Assembly (NCBI GenBank): GCA_002255955.1
Contig: NKIM01000030.1
Location: 1 to 62,290 of the forward strand
Origin: Burkholderiales bacterium PBB2
GTDB lineage: Bacteria; Pseudomonadota; Gammaproteobacteria; Burkholderiales; Burkholderiaceae_C
Direction of reading: 5' to 3'
Length of the DNA stretch: 62,290 nt
How positions within the stretch are numbered: position 1 is the first letter of the stretch; the number at the start of each line of letters is the position of its first letter. The notes below the pieces were generated by a model. That model was not told the origin of the DNA. It saw only the letters and a list, made by a program, of their open reading frames with translations, and did not search any database. Below are positions 33,316-41,714 of this stretch, piece by piece. A program made the translations under genes and the position numbers.

Positions 33316-34677
33316 TCAGGGCTGAGCCGCCACCGTCAGCACGATGTCGACCCGGCGGTTGCGCGCGCGGCCCTCGGCGCTGGCGTTGTCGGCCACCGGT
33401 TCGCTGTCGGCACGGCCTTCGGCGCCGAGGCGGCTGGCTTCGACCGTCTGGGCCAGCAGCTGACGCACGCTTTGTGCCCGCGCCAGCGACAGATGCCAGT
33501 TCGAGGGGAAACGCAGCGAGCGGATGGCTTGGTTGTCGGAGTGGCCCACCACGGCCACGCGCCCCGGCACCTGCTGCAGGGCCGCGGCAATGCGGCCAAA
33601 CAAAGGCGTGGCCCGGGCGGCCACATCGGCGCTGCCGGGCTCGAACATGGTGTCGCCCAGGACGGTCACCACCGATCGATCGGCCTCGTCGCGCACCTGC
33701 ACCGCACCGGCCTCGATGTCGCTGCGCAGCAGCTGGGCCAGGCGCGGCGGCACTGCCACCGGCGCAATCGCGGCCGCGGGTTTGGCCTCGGCCTTGGCGT
33801 GAAGCGCTTGCAGCGCCATGAAGGACGCATCGGTTTGGGCGCCCAGGGTCAGGCGCAGGAGCAGCAAGATCAGCAGCAGGCCAAAGGCGCTCAGCGCCGC
33901 CACCAGCCAGGGCGAGATGCCATCACGCAGCCGCGCCGGCGCCTGCTGCACGCCTTGCCAATGCGGCGACAGCGTCGGCTCCACCGGCCCGCTCAGCTGG
34001 CGCAGCACCTGGGCCAGGCGTTCGCGAATGGCGTCCAGCTGGGCACGGCCGTTGTCCAGCACCTTGTAGCGGCCTTCGAAACCCAGGGACAGGGTCAGGT
34101 ACATCAGCTCCAGCAGATTGCGGTGCTGAGCCGGGCTTTCCATCAAGCGCGCCAGCAGCTGGAAGACCTTTTCGCCGCCCCAGCTCTCGTTGTGGAACTG
34201 CACCAGCAGGCTTTGCGAAGCCCAGGCACCGGCGCTGCCCCAGGGCGTGCTCGACGCGGATTCGTCCAGGAGAGTGCACAGCACATAGCGCCCGGCCACC
34301 AGCTGCTCATTGGGCAGCTGCTGTTGCTGGGCGCTGAGCTCGAACTGGCGAATCGCCTCCACCAGGCTGGCCCGCAGCGCTTGCGGGTTGGGATGGCGGG
34401 GCATGGCGCGCAAGCGCGGCGCCGTCGACAGCAGGGGCGCGGCTGCATGAACCAGCGGATTCAGGCTGGCCTGGGCACCCAGCTCGGGCAGCGGCGCCGA
34501 AGCCGAGCCGTCGGCGCGCGCGGCGGCCGTCTGGGTGTGCGAACTGCCAGCCTCAGCGGCACGCTCCGCGCCCGCCGGCGCGGCCGATGCGCCGGCACGG
34601 GCACGCCCCGCACTGGGCTTGATGATGGTGCGCTCGGACTCGAACGCGGCAAAGGGGTCGTTCTCGTTCTCGCTCAT
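33316..34677 (-). CDS. tssL: T6SS membrane-complex protein TssL with OmpA-like C-terminus
   Basis: A 453-residue DotU-family protein of the extended type. Residues 1-90 are disordered and Ala-rich with ERTIIKP at 15-21; Thr17 sits where Agrobacterium TssL is phosphorylated by PpkA and bound by Fha. The cytoplasmic DotU domain spans about 70-230 (YVLCTLLDES, ELMYLTLSLGFEGRY). One membrane helix lies at 256-276. Residues 330-453 are an OmpA-like peptidoglycan-binding domain (VVGHSDNQAI, GRARNRRVDIVL). The C-terminal domain may anchor the complex to the wall. It lies nine nt after tssK, with GAGGA before its ATG. Confidence 0.96.
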   Translation of the reverse strand: MSENENDPFAAFESERTIIKPSAGRARAGASAAPAGAERAAEAGSSHTQTAAARADGSASAPLPELGAQASLNPLVHAAAPLLSTAPRLRAMPRHPNPQALRASLVEAIRQFELSAQQQQLPNEQLVAGRYVLCTLLDESASSTPWGSAGAWASQSLLVQFHNESWGGEKVFQLLARLMESPAQHRNLLELMYLTLSLGFEGRYKVLDNGRAQLDAIRERLAQVLRQLSGPVEPTLSPHWQGVQQAPARLRDGISPWLVAALSAFGLLLILLLLRLTLGAQTDASFMALQALHAKAEAKPAAAIAPVAVPPRLAQLLRSDIEAGAVQVRDEADRSVVTVLGDTMFEPGSADVAARATPLFGRIAAALQQVPGRVAVVGHSDNQAIRSLRFPSNWHLSLARAQSVRQLLAQTVEASRLGAEGRADSEPVADNASAEGRARNRRVDIVLTVAAQP

Positions 34678-34686
34678 GACAGGTCC

Positions 34687-36024
34687 TCAACTCCGGATGG
34701 CCCAGAACTCCAGGCTCAGCCCCGGGAAGTCGCCGGCAATGTGCATGGCCAGGCCGCCCGAACTCTCGAGCTGTTTCCAGAGCTCGTTGCCCCGGGTTTC
34801 CAGCTCGAAATAGGTGTAGCCCGCGTTGTAGGGGATCTGGCGCGGTGCCACCGGCATGGGCCGCAGCATCACACCGGGCAGCTGCAGATTGACCAGGTCA
34901 CGGATGCGCTCGGCCGGGCCGATCTTGATCTGGGCCGGGAAGCGCGAACGCAAGGCCTCGCCCGGCATCTGCGCATTGACCGCCAGCACAAAGCTGGCCG
35001 TGCGCTGCAACTCCAGATCGGGGATCAGGGCGACGCGGATGCCGAACTTGCGGTCTTGCAGCTCGATCGGGATGGCGGTCTGCTCCAGCACCATGGACAG
35101 GGACTGGCGCAGGTCCGTCATCACCGCGCGGAAACAGCTGGCCAGGTCCTCGTGCCGGTAAGCCGGATAGGCCAGAGGCCGGCGTTGTTCGCGGAAGGTC
35201 GAGAGATCGCCGGCCAGCTCCAGGCACTGCGCATACAGGCGCTCGGGGTGCAACACCGGCAGGCGCTGCAAATGGGTGAATACGGTCTGCTGGCGGTTGA
35301 CGGTCTGCAGCAGCAAAAAGTCAGCGATCTCACCGACGCCGGCCCGGCCCGGCTGGGCCAGGCGCGCGGCCAGTGCCTCACCGCGCTGGTGCAGCATGCC
35401 CTGCACCTCGCGCAGATGGCTGTCCAGCACGGCATGGGCCGGCGCATGCAGCATGGGCGCGACGTACTGGCTGTCCAGCACCACCCGGCCATCGGCGCGG
35501 CGCTCGATGATGCGCGTCAGGCCCAGCACCGCATAACCCTCTCCCGCATCGCGCTCCAGCATCAGGCGCAGGTTCAGGCGGCCGATCTGCAGCGGCGCCT
35601 CACGCAGGCTGGCCGCGTGGATGTCGGCGGCATCCAGATCGAGAGCGCGAAAGCGTGGCGGCATGGCGCCGTCGGCCGCTTCCACATCGCTCTCGGCCAC
35701 GCCCGGGCGCGACAGCGGCAGGGCCAGCACCAGCACCTGGTCGCGCACATCGGCCGGTACCTCGTAGGCCAGGGGTGCCGGGTCATCGCCAGGGATGTCA
35801 AACACCAGGCCGTCCGGCAAGATGCCCCGCGCGCTAGGCAGGGCCACCCGCCCCTGCAGCAAGGCCGCTTCGTCGATCTGCAAGCGGCTGAAGCCCCAGG
35901 CCCAGGGCAAGGCGGCCTGGATGCGGCCGTCGATCTGCCGGGCCACGTAGCGGTCCTGCTGCTGGAAATGCTGTGGCTGGAGGAACATGCCCTCCGTCCA
36001 CATCACCTTGTTATGCCATGTCAT
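34687..36024 (-). CDS. tssK: T6SS baseplate-membrane connector TssK
   Basis: A 445-residue ImpJ/VasE family protein; trimers connect the baseplate wedges to TssL/TssM. It begins MTWHNKVMWTEGMFLQPQHFQQQDRY, the invariant TssK N-terminus. Further conserved stretches are EIADFLLLQTVNRQ, HPERLYAQCLELAGDLSTF and YNAGYTYFELE. The length is normal. It follows the PAAR-like gene after 72 nt and precedes tssL. Confidence 0.97.
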   Translation of the reverse strand: MTWHNKVMWTEGMFLQPQHFQQQDRYVARQIDGRIQAALPWAWGFSRLQIDEAALLQGRVALPSARGILPDGLVFDIPGDDPAPLAYEVPADVRDQVLVLALPLSRPGVAESDVEAADGAMPPRFRALDLDAADIHAASLREAPLQIGRLNLRLMLERDAGEGYAVLGLTRIIERRADGRVVLDSQYVAPMLHAPAHAVLDSHLREVQGMLHQRGEALAARLAQPGRAGVGEIADFLLLQTVNRQQTVFTHLQRLPVLHPERLYAQCLELAGDLSTFREQRRPLAYPAYRHEDLASCFRAVMTDLRQSLSMVLEQTAIPIELQDRKFGIRVALIPDLELQRTASFVLAVNAQMPGEALRSRFPAQIKIGPAERIRDLVNLQLPGVMLRPMPVAPRQIPYNAGYTYFELETRGNELWKQLESSGGLAMHIAGDFPGLSLEFWAIRS

Positions 36025-36096
36025 AGATTTCTCGTTCCTGAAAATGGGGCGGTCTCGGTCCGGGCTGCGGGAGGTCGGCCCCTCACCCGCAGGGAC

Positions 36097-36483
36097 TCAG
36101 GGAATCATCTCGTTGGTCTGGCCCGGGCTGACAAAGCTGATGACGCCGCCGTAGTTGCACATCAGCTTGCAAGTGTTGTCGAGCCCTGGCTGTTGCAGCA
36201 CCAGCACCGTCGGGGCACCTGGGGTCCAGGGCGCCGTTGTGTTGGGAATGCAGGGCATGGGCGTCAGCACGCCCAGGGCCGCCGCGGTGGCCGAGGCCAC
36301 CGACGGATTGGCTGGGCTCTGGCACATGCCGAAGGTCGGGATGTTGAGCATGGGGACGTGGTCCATGATGTTGCCGGCGATCATGTTGTTGGTCATCACG
36401 GTCTTCGGCGTGGCGCTGAACACCGCGGGCGCCACGCCCATGGAGCACATCATCTGGGCGCCGGTACACACGTGCATGGGCAT
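36097..36483 (-). CDS. PAAR-like spike-tip protein (DUF4280 type)
   Basis: A 128-residue protein that probably sharpens the VgrG spike. It begins MPMHVCTGAQMMCSMGVAPAVF, the family pattern (V-C-x-G-A-x-x-x-C-S-x-G), with conserved Cys positions later (CQSP, MPCIPN, NTCKLMCNYGG) that could bind metal or form disulphides. AAGGAG lies eight bases before the ATG. There is no C-terminal toxin domain, so any effector must bind non-covalently. It lies between pppA and tssK, inside the structural operon. Confidence 0.85.
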   Translation of the reverse strand: MPMHVCTGAQMMCSMGVAPAVFSATPKTVMTNNMIAGNIMDHVPMLNIPTFGMCQSPANPSVASATAAALGVLTPMPCIPNTTAPWTPGAPTVLVLQQPGLDNTCKLMCNYGGVISFVSPGQTNEMIP

Positions 36484-36507
36484 GGTGGCTGCTCCTTGGT
36501 CGCAGGT

Positions 36508-37266
36508 TCAGGCCGCGCCGACCCAGACGGTCAGTGCGGTGAAGTTGTCGTGGCTGTTCTTGTGCGCGGTGCGCCGCCGCACCTCGGCGGCCAGGGTGTC
36601 CAGCCAGGCCTGCTGCGAGGGCGCTGCGGCCAGGCTGTGTTCGAGGACCTCGGCGTCCAGATACTCCCACAGCCCGTCGGTGCACAGCAGGAACACATCG
36701 CCCGGCTGGGCCGGCTGGATGCCATCGCCGCAGCTGACCTCGAGGTCCTCATCGGGCAGGCCCATGGCCGAGCGCAGCTCGCTGCGCTTGGGATGGTTGT
36801 TCATCTGCGCCTCGTCGAGCAGACCGGCATCCACCAGGGTCTGCACCAGGCTGTGATCCTGGGTGCGCTGCAGCAGGCGCGCGGCGCGGAACCAGTACAG
36901 GCGTGAATCACCGACATGGGCCCAGTGCACCTGGCCGCTGGCCAGATCCAGCACCAGACTCACCGCCGTGCTGTGCATGTCCTCGCGCTCGGTGCCGGGC
37001 TCGCGCTCGGCGCGCAGCTGCTGGTTGGTCGAGCGCAGCAGCTCGCCCAGGGCGGCGCCGTTCTGAGACGGCTGGCGCGCGAAATGGCTGACCACGCCCT
37101 GCACCACCAGCTTGGAGGCCACATCGCCGCCGCCATGCCCGCCCGCGCCATCGGCCAGCACGCAGCAGAGCTGGCGCTCGGACTGCCAGTGCCCGCAGGC
37201 GTCCTCGTTGTAGTTGCGCCCGCCTCGGTCCGACAAGAGGGCAATTTCGACATGCAGCGGCATCAT
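36508..37266 (-). CDS. pppA: T6SS PP2C-type Ser/Thr phosphatase PppA
   Basis: A 252-residue metal-dependent phosphatase that reverses PpkA phosphorylation. The PP2C motifs are all present: DRGGRNYNEDACG, ADGAGGHGGGDVAS, WAHVGDSRLY, CTDGLWEYLD and the C-terminal DNFTALTVWV. Its ATG overlaps the fha stop by four bases. Soluble, cytoplasmic. Confidence 0.95.
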   Translation of the reverse strand: MMPLHVEIALLSDRGGRNYNEDACGHWQSERQLCCVLADGAGGHGGGDVASKLVVQGVVSHFARQPSQNGAALGELLRSTNQQLRAEREPGTEREDMHSTAVSLVLDLASGQVHWAHVGDSRLYWFRAARLLQRTQDHSLVQTLVDAGLLDEAQMNNHPKRSELRSAMGLPDEDLEVSCGDGIQPAQPGDVFLLCTDGLWEYLDAEVLEHSLAAAPSQQAWLDTLAAEVRRRTAHKNSHDNFTALTVWVGAA

Positions 37267-39035
37267 GGGCGCTCACGCTCCGCGGCCAGGCGGTCCAGCT
37301 GTTCTTCGTAGGCATCGAGAAAGGCCTGGCCAAACAGGTCCTCGAAATCGTCCTGGGCCTCACTCGAGAGCTGGCTGAACAGCTCCTCGAAGGTGTCCCA
37401 GAGCCGCGCCTTGCGCAGCGAGGGCAGCAGCGCGCTCAGGGCCGAGCGTTGGGTCAGGTCCGCCTCCAGCCGCACCGGGTCGAAGCGCAGCAGCACGCTG
37501 TCCAGGGCCGAGCGCATGCCGGCCATCACCGCCAGTTGGTGGGCGCGCAGATCGTTGAAGGCATCGCGCATGGCCGGCTGGGCCGGCATGAAGCCCGGCA
37601 GCGCCGGCGACAGCAGGTACTGCATGGCCACCTCGGCCGAGGGCGAGAACTTGAGCGGGTTGTTCTCCTTGGCCACGATCATGGTCATCTCAGCCCGCAT
37701 CTCGCGCTTGAGCGCGGCGCGCGCGACCAGCAATTCCACGGCGCCGCGGGTCGATTCGCGCAAGAGGCTGCCGATCAGGCGCATCAGGTCTGGCGTCAAG
37801 GCCTCGAGGCGCAGGCCTGGCGTGGCCAGACCTTCCAGCAAGGCGGCCAGCAAGGCGCCCTCCCCGGCCGCGGCCGTGGGGCTTGCCGTGGCCGTGGGCG
37901 CAGGATGGGGGCCCGCAGCCGGCGCTCCAGCCGGAGCGGCAGCCAATGCTGGCGCCGCAGGTGAACGATCGAGGCTGGACGGCCACGGCGTGGCCAAGGG
38001 ATCTGGCACCGGCGCGGCCTGCACCCGCTCCTGGCGATCGCCCGGCCCGCGCGCCAGAAAACCGGGCACCGTGGTGGGCATCGGGTCCTTGACCTCGTCC
38101 CAGGAGAACACCGCGCCGGGCGGCAGGGCCGGCGCTGCGGGGTTGGCTGCAGGGCTGGCTGCGGGAGTGGGCACCGGCTTGGCCCCCTCGGCGCGCACAC
38201 GCGGCATGGCGGCATTGAGTTCGGAGCCATGGTCGGCCAGGCTGGGCCCGGATCGGGCGGGCGCTGCGCCACCGGGCTGGAGCAGCGGGTCGATGCTCGA
38301 AGGCGCGGGCGCCAGCAAATGAGCAAAGGGATCGGCAGCGCCGGCACCCGTACCCACACTGGCACCGGCTGCGTCCGCCCCGCCCAGGCCGAACAAGGCA
38401 TCCAGCGAGCTCTCGCTGCCACCGCCCAGCAAGCCACCCAGGCCGCCCGATCCGGCAGCCGCTGCGGGGAATGAGGGGGCCGCGCTCGGTGAGGCTGCGC
38501 CGGCTTTGGACGGGCTCAGGTCGGCAAACGGGTCCCAGTCCTCGGGGATCATGGCTGCACCCGCGCCGCCGTGGGCGGCCGGCGCGGCCACCGGGGGCCG
38601 CGATGCCGGCAAGGGCGAGATGGGCGGCGAAGCAGCAGCGGCTGCGGCGGCCACGCCCGGCGCCGCCAGGCCGCCGCTGATGTCGCCGAACAGATCGGCA
38701 AAGGGGTCTGAGCTGGCCGCGGCCTTGTGCTCCTCGCCCACGCTCAAGAGGTAGCCACCGATCTGCAGCTGATCGCCCGCCTGGAGCAGCTGCTCCGCTT
38801 GCGGCGCCAGGGCCTGGCCGTTGTAGAGCACCGGATTGCTGCCGTTGTCGGCCACCACATAACGCCCGGCGCGGAAACTGATGCGGGCATGCTGACGCGA
38901 GATGCTGCGCTCCGGGTCGGGCAACACCAGCTGGTTGCCCTCGGCCCGGCCGATGCTGCCGCCCAGCTCGTCAAAGCTGGCGCTCAAGCCCTGCATGGGC
39001 TCGCCGTTGAAACTGAGCACGGTCAGGCGGATCAT
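37263..39035 (-). CDS. fha: T6SS FHA-domain scaffold protein Fha (TagH)
   Basis: A 590-residue activator that reads phospho-threonine. The FHA domain covers about 1-105 with GSIGRAEGNQLVLPD and ISRQHARI. Residues about 110-395 are a very long Ala/Pro/Gly-rich linker with no visible fold. The TagH-type C-terminal domain (about 395-590) includes LTPDLMRLIGSLLRES, ARAALKREMRAEMTMI and DDFEDLFGQAFLDAYEEQLD. Its likely ligands are PpkA Thr11 and TssL Thr17, both in [DE]RT[VI]I[KR]P. It starts 63 nt after the preceding unknown gene and overlaps pppA by four bases. Confidence 0.94.
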   Translation of the reverse strand: MIRLTVLSFNGEPMQGLSASFDELGGSIGRAEGNQLVLPDPERSISRQHARISFRAGRYVVADNGSNPVLYNGQALAPQAEQLLQAGDQLQIGGYLLSVGEEHKAAASSDPFADLFGDISGGLAAPGVAAAAAAASPPISPLPASRPPVAAPAAHGGAGAAMIPEDWDPFADLSPSKAGAASPSAAPSFPAAAAGSGGLGGLLGGGSESSLDALFGLGGADAAGASVGTGAGAADPFAHLLAPAPSSIDPLLQPGGAAPARSGPSLADHGSELNAAMPRVRAEGAKPVPTPAASPAANPAAPALPPGAVFSWDEVKDPMPTTVPGFLARGPGDRQERVQAAPVPDPLATPWPSSLDRSPAAPALAAAPAGAPAAGPHPAPTATASPTAAAGEGALLAALLEGLATPGLRLEALTPDLMRLIGSLLRESTRGAVELLVARAALKREMRAEMTMIVAKENNPLKFSPSAEVAMQYLLSPALPGFMPAQPAMRDAFNDLRAHQLAVMAGMRSALDSVLLRFDPVRLEADLTQRSALSALLPSLRKARLWDTFEELFSQLSSEAQDDFEDLFGQAFLDAYEEQLDRLAAERERP

Positions 39036-39098
39036 GCCCGGCCCTCCATTTCGCGGCCGGTGGGCGTTAGCAAGCGGCCAGGCGTCTGTGTGTGGTGA

Positions 39099-39917
39099 TC
39101 AGCGCAAGACATAAAACTCTCCCTCAATGGCCGAGACGCGAAGCGGCCAATGCAGCATGCAAGCAGCGCCCGAGGCCGTGCGGCCGGGGCTGCGAAGAAA
39201 CGGTAGGCCATCGGCCCCCAGGCATTCCAGCAGCCGCCCCCCGGCCACCGATCTGAGCTTGAGATTGCCGAGGCTGGGCAGCACGGGCTTCAGCGCCTGA
39301 GCGGCATGGTGACTCTGGACCAGTGCGCGCAGCCGTGCCACTTCGCTGCCCAGCTCACGCTGGTAGGCCTGGGCCAGCTCCTCAAAGCGCAGTCGCGAAG
39401 CGCGAATCAGCGGCTCGGCATCGCCCTTGGCCAGGCCCAGGGCCAAGCCCATGACATGGTCGACCAAACCGGCTCTCACGCTCGGATTGAGGCTCTGAAC
39501 CGGCGCATCCAGCCACCGCCAGCGCGGGAAGCTGATCGGCAGCTCAAAGCGCTGTTGCAAGCGTGTCGGCGAACGGTAGACCTCGGCTTCCGCCGGTGCC
39601 CAGTCCAGGGCCGCCAGGGTGCGTGCATGGCTGGGGTGGGCCAGCGCACCCATGCGCGGCAGCAGCAGACACAGACGTGCGCCCAGCTGGCCATCGGACA
39701 AGGCCGGCTCCGCCTCGGCCTCGCTGCCCTCCGCCAGCACCGGCGCGGGGTTGATGACCAGCTCCAGCTGATTGGCACCGGCCAGCGCGTACTCATGCAC
39801 CGGCAGATTCAGCACCGTGCTTTGCTGGCCGTCCACACGGCCCAGCGGCACCCCGTTGAACCAGGCTTCGGCGCTGCAGCCCAGCGCTTCCAGTCGGAGG
39901 ACGAGCAGGCGTTCCAT
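39099..39917 (-). CDS. T6SS-linked protein of unknown function
   Basis: A 272-residue protein I do not recognise. The ATG at 39917 shares one base with the stop of the preceding gene (TGATG), so the two are translationally coupled; a longer upstream reading is the antisense or overlapping frame. The N-terminal 65 residues look like a beta-sandwich (LVLRLEALGCSAEAWFNGVPLGRV, LNLPVHEYALAGANQLELVI). A helical middle follows (RFEELAQAYQRELGSEVARL), and then a short beta C-terminus (LKLRSVAGGRLLECL, RVSAIEGEFYVLR). There is no signal peptide or membrane helix. Position between vgrG and fha suggests a loading factor or structural accessory protein. Confidence 0.75.
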   Translation of the reverse strand: MERLLVLRLEALGCSAEAWFNGVPLGRVDGQQSTVLNLPVHEYALAGANQLELVINPAPVLAEGSEAEAEPALSDGQLGARLCLLLPRMGALAHPSHARTLAALDWAPAEAEVYRSPTRLQQRFELPISFPRWRWLDAPVQSLNPSVRAGLVDHVMGLALGLAKGDAEPLIRASRLRFEELAQAYQRELGSEVARLRALVQSHHAAQALKPVLPSLGNLKLRSVAGGRLLECLGADGLPFLRSPGRTASGAACMLHWPLRVSAIEGEFYVLR

Positions 39918-41707
39918 CAGGCCATGCTCCAGTCCAGCAGCGGCAAGGCCGGCAGCAGCTGCAAGGTTTGCTGGCAGGGCCCCATCAGCGGGTCCTGGGT
40001 CAGCAGCTCCAGCGACACCGCCTCCAGCTGCAGCTTGGCATACCACTCCCAGCCGCTGCCCACCTTGCTGTTGGGCCGCAAGCCGAGCTCACCAATCAAG
40101 GCGGCCTGGGGCGCCGACACCGGCTGCAAGAGCGCGCCGGTCTCCGAGGCCAGTGGGTCCAGGCTCAGGCTCAGCGGCAGGCGCCAGCGGCTGACGGTTT
40201 GCGCCATCAGCGCCGGCAGAGGCTCGCCGGCCTGGCTGCGATTGAGTTGCGCCTGCAGCTCGGCGCGGCCGGCGCAGCGCAGGCTCAGCCGGCTGCGGGC
40301 GTCTCCCAGCTGCAGCTCGGCACTGAACTCCAGATCGGCCAGACAGGCCTCAAGCTGCAGCTGGGCCTGCAGGCCCATCCAGGCCGATGCCGCCAGGCCC
40401 TCGGCGCCCAGGCGCCAGCCCCAGCTGAACGCGGCCGAGCCGCGCAGCAAGCCCAGGCTGCCCTCCAGCTTGGGCTGCTGCAGCACGGGCACCTGGGCCC
40501 AGGCTTCGGCCAGACGGCACAGGGCTTGGGCGCAGGCGGCGTCCAGTCCTTGGTCCAGCTGTGCTTGCAGAGCCTGGGCGTCCTGCGCTTCGCCGTCGCG
40601 CTCGACACGGCAACGGCTGAGCGACTGCCGCTGGGCCTGGTGGCCGGGCGTGATGAGCTCGCGCTGGTCCAGGGCCAGGCGCGGACGCTGAATCTCGACC
40701 CACCACTGCGCCGCTGGCCAGGCTTGGATCAGGCCATGCAGCGAACCCAGGGCCTCGCCCTGGTCACGCAGGCCGCAGACCTGCAGCTCCAGCTTGTAAT
40801 ACTCGGGCGAGCTCTCTTCCGCCACCAGACAGCCCGGCCCGCTGGCCCGGCTGCTGGGCGCGCGGGAGACCATGGGCCAATTCAGGGCCCGGGTCTCATG
40901 GCCCTGCCAGCGCAGGCGGTCTTGCGGGCCGGTGACGCTCAGGGCCGGATGGTGATCGCCGTTGCAGCTGGCATGGCTGCGGGCGCGCAGCTGCAGCCGG
41001 CAGGGCTCACCCTGGCCCGCCACCGGGGCCAGCACGCTGATCAGGGCCGGCAGCGGGTGCTGGCTGTCAATGCGCAGCGGCGCCGGCTCCGGTCGCGGCA
41101 GTCGCTGCCAGCCGCCGGCCTGCCAGTGGTAATCCTGAGCGACAGGCGCCGGGCGCTCGCCGCCCTCAGCGACTCCAGCAGGCAGGACACGCAGCTCCAC
41201 GGCCTCCAGATCACAGGCGGCGCGCGGCAGGGGCGGCGCGGCGGCGACGCGGGCGATACCGGCGCGCGGCTCGGCCGCCCAGGCCTCGATGGCATCCAGC
41301 AAGCGTGCGTCGGCCGCACGCAGGCTGGCGGCATCGACCTTGGCGCCGGTCATGCCCTGCAACTCGGTGAGCGAGCGCTGCAGCAGCTGATGCAGGCTGG
41401 CCCATTCCGCCATCGCCGGCCGCTCGCTGGCATCGCTCAGATGCTGCGCGGCCCAGGCGTACTCGGGGCGCTCCTGGAAGCTGGGCCCCCAGACAAAGCA
41501 GAGGTTGACGTAACGCCCCACGCTGGCGGGCTGGCGCAAGCCCAGTTTGCGGGCCTGTTCCACCGCCAGCTGGACAAAGGTGTGGTAGCGCTCGGCCAGC
41601 AAGGCTTCCATGGCCGGCCACTGCGCGGCCAGATGCGCGGCCAGGCGCGGCACGAAATCGGGCCACGCCACCAAATCCTGGGCTTCGGAGGAAAGCTGCG
41701 CCTGCAT
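39917..41707 (-). CDS. Large T6SS-linked protein following vgrG, possible adaptor
   Basis: A 596-residue protein without a family I can name. It begins seven bases after the vgrG stop with GAGG before the ATG. The N-terminal 100 residues are helical, with HTFVQLAVEQARKLGLR and GRYVNLCFVWGPSF. This resembles by eye the helical tail that ends DUF4123 effector-loading adaptors (GL-x-x-x-x-x-x-x-F-V-x-L), but the rest is not DUF4123. Residues about 170-596 are rich in Gln, Leu and Trp with beta-prone stretches (CRLQLRARSHA, YYKLELQVCGL). There is no signal peptide. Immediate linkage to vgrG and coupling to the next gene favour a role in spike assembly or cargo loading. Confidence 0.75.
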   Translation of the reverse strand: MQAQLSSEAQDLVAWPDFVPRLAAHLAAQWPAMEALLAERYHTFVQLAVEQARKLGLRQPASVGRYVNLCFVWGPSFQERPEYAWAAQHLSDASERPAMAEWASLHQLLQRSLTELQGMTGAKVDAASLRAADARLLDAIEAWAAEPRAGIARVAAAPPLPRAACDLEAVELRVLPAGVAEGGERPAPVAQDYHWQAGGWQRLPRPEPAPLRIDSQHPLPALISVLAPVAGQGEPCRLQLRARSHASCNGDHHPALSVTGPQDRLRWQGHETRALNWPMVSRAPSSRASGPGCLVAEESSPEYYKLELQVCGLRDQGEALGSLHGLIQAWPAAQWWVEIQRPRLALDQRELITPGHQAQRQSLSRCRVERDGEAQDAQALQAQLDQGLDAACAQALCRLAEAWAQVPVLQQPKLEGSLGLLRGSAAFSWGWRLGAEGLAASAWMGLQAQLQLEACLADLEFSAELQLGDARSRLSLRCAGRAELQAQLNRSQAGEPLPALMAQTVSRWRLPLSLSLDPLASETGALLQPVSAPQAALIGELGLRPNSKVGSGWEWYAKLQLEAVSLELLTQDPLMGPCQQTLQLLPALPLLDWSMA

Positions 41708-41714
41708 GGACGCC

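Noticed and set aside
32680-36906. 1,408-codon plus-strand open frame
   Set aside because: Antisense to tssM, tssL, tssK and pppA, all of which have unmistakable family motifs.
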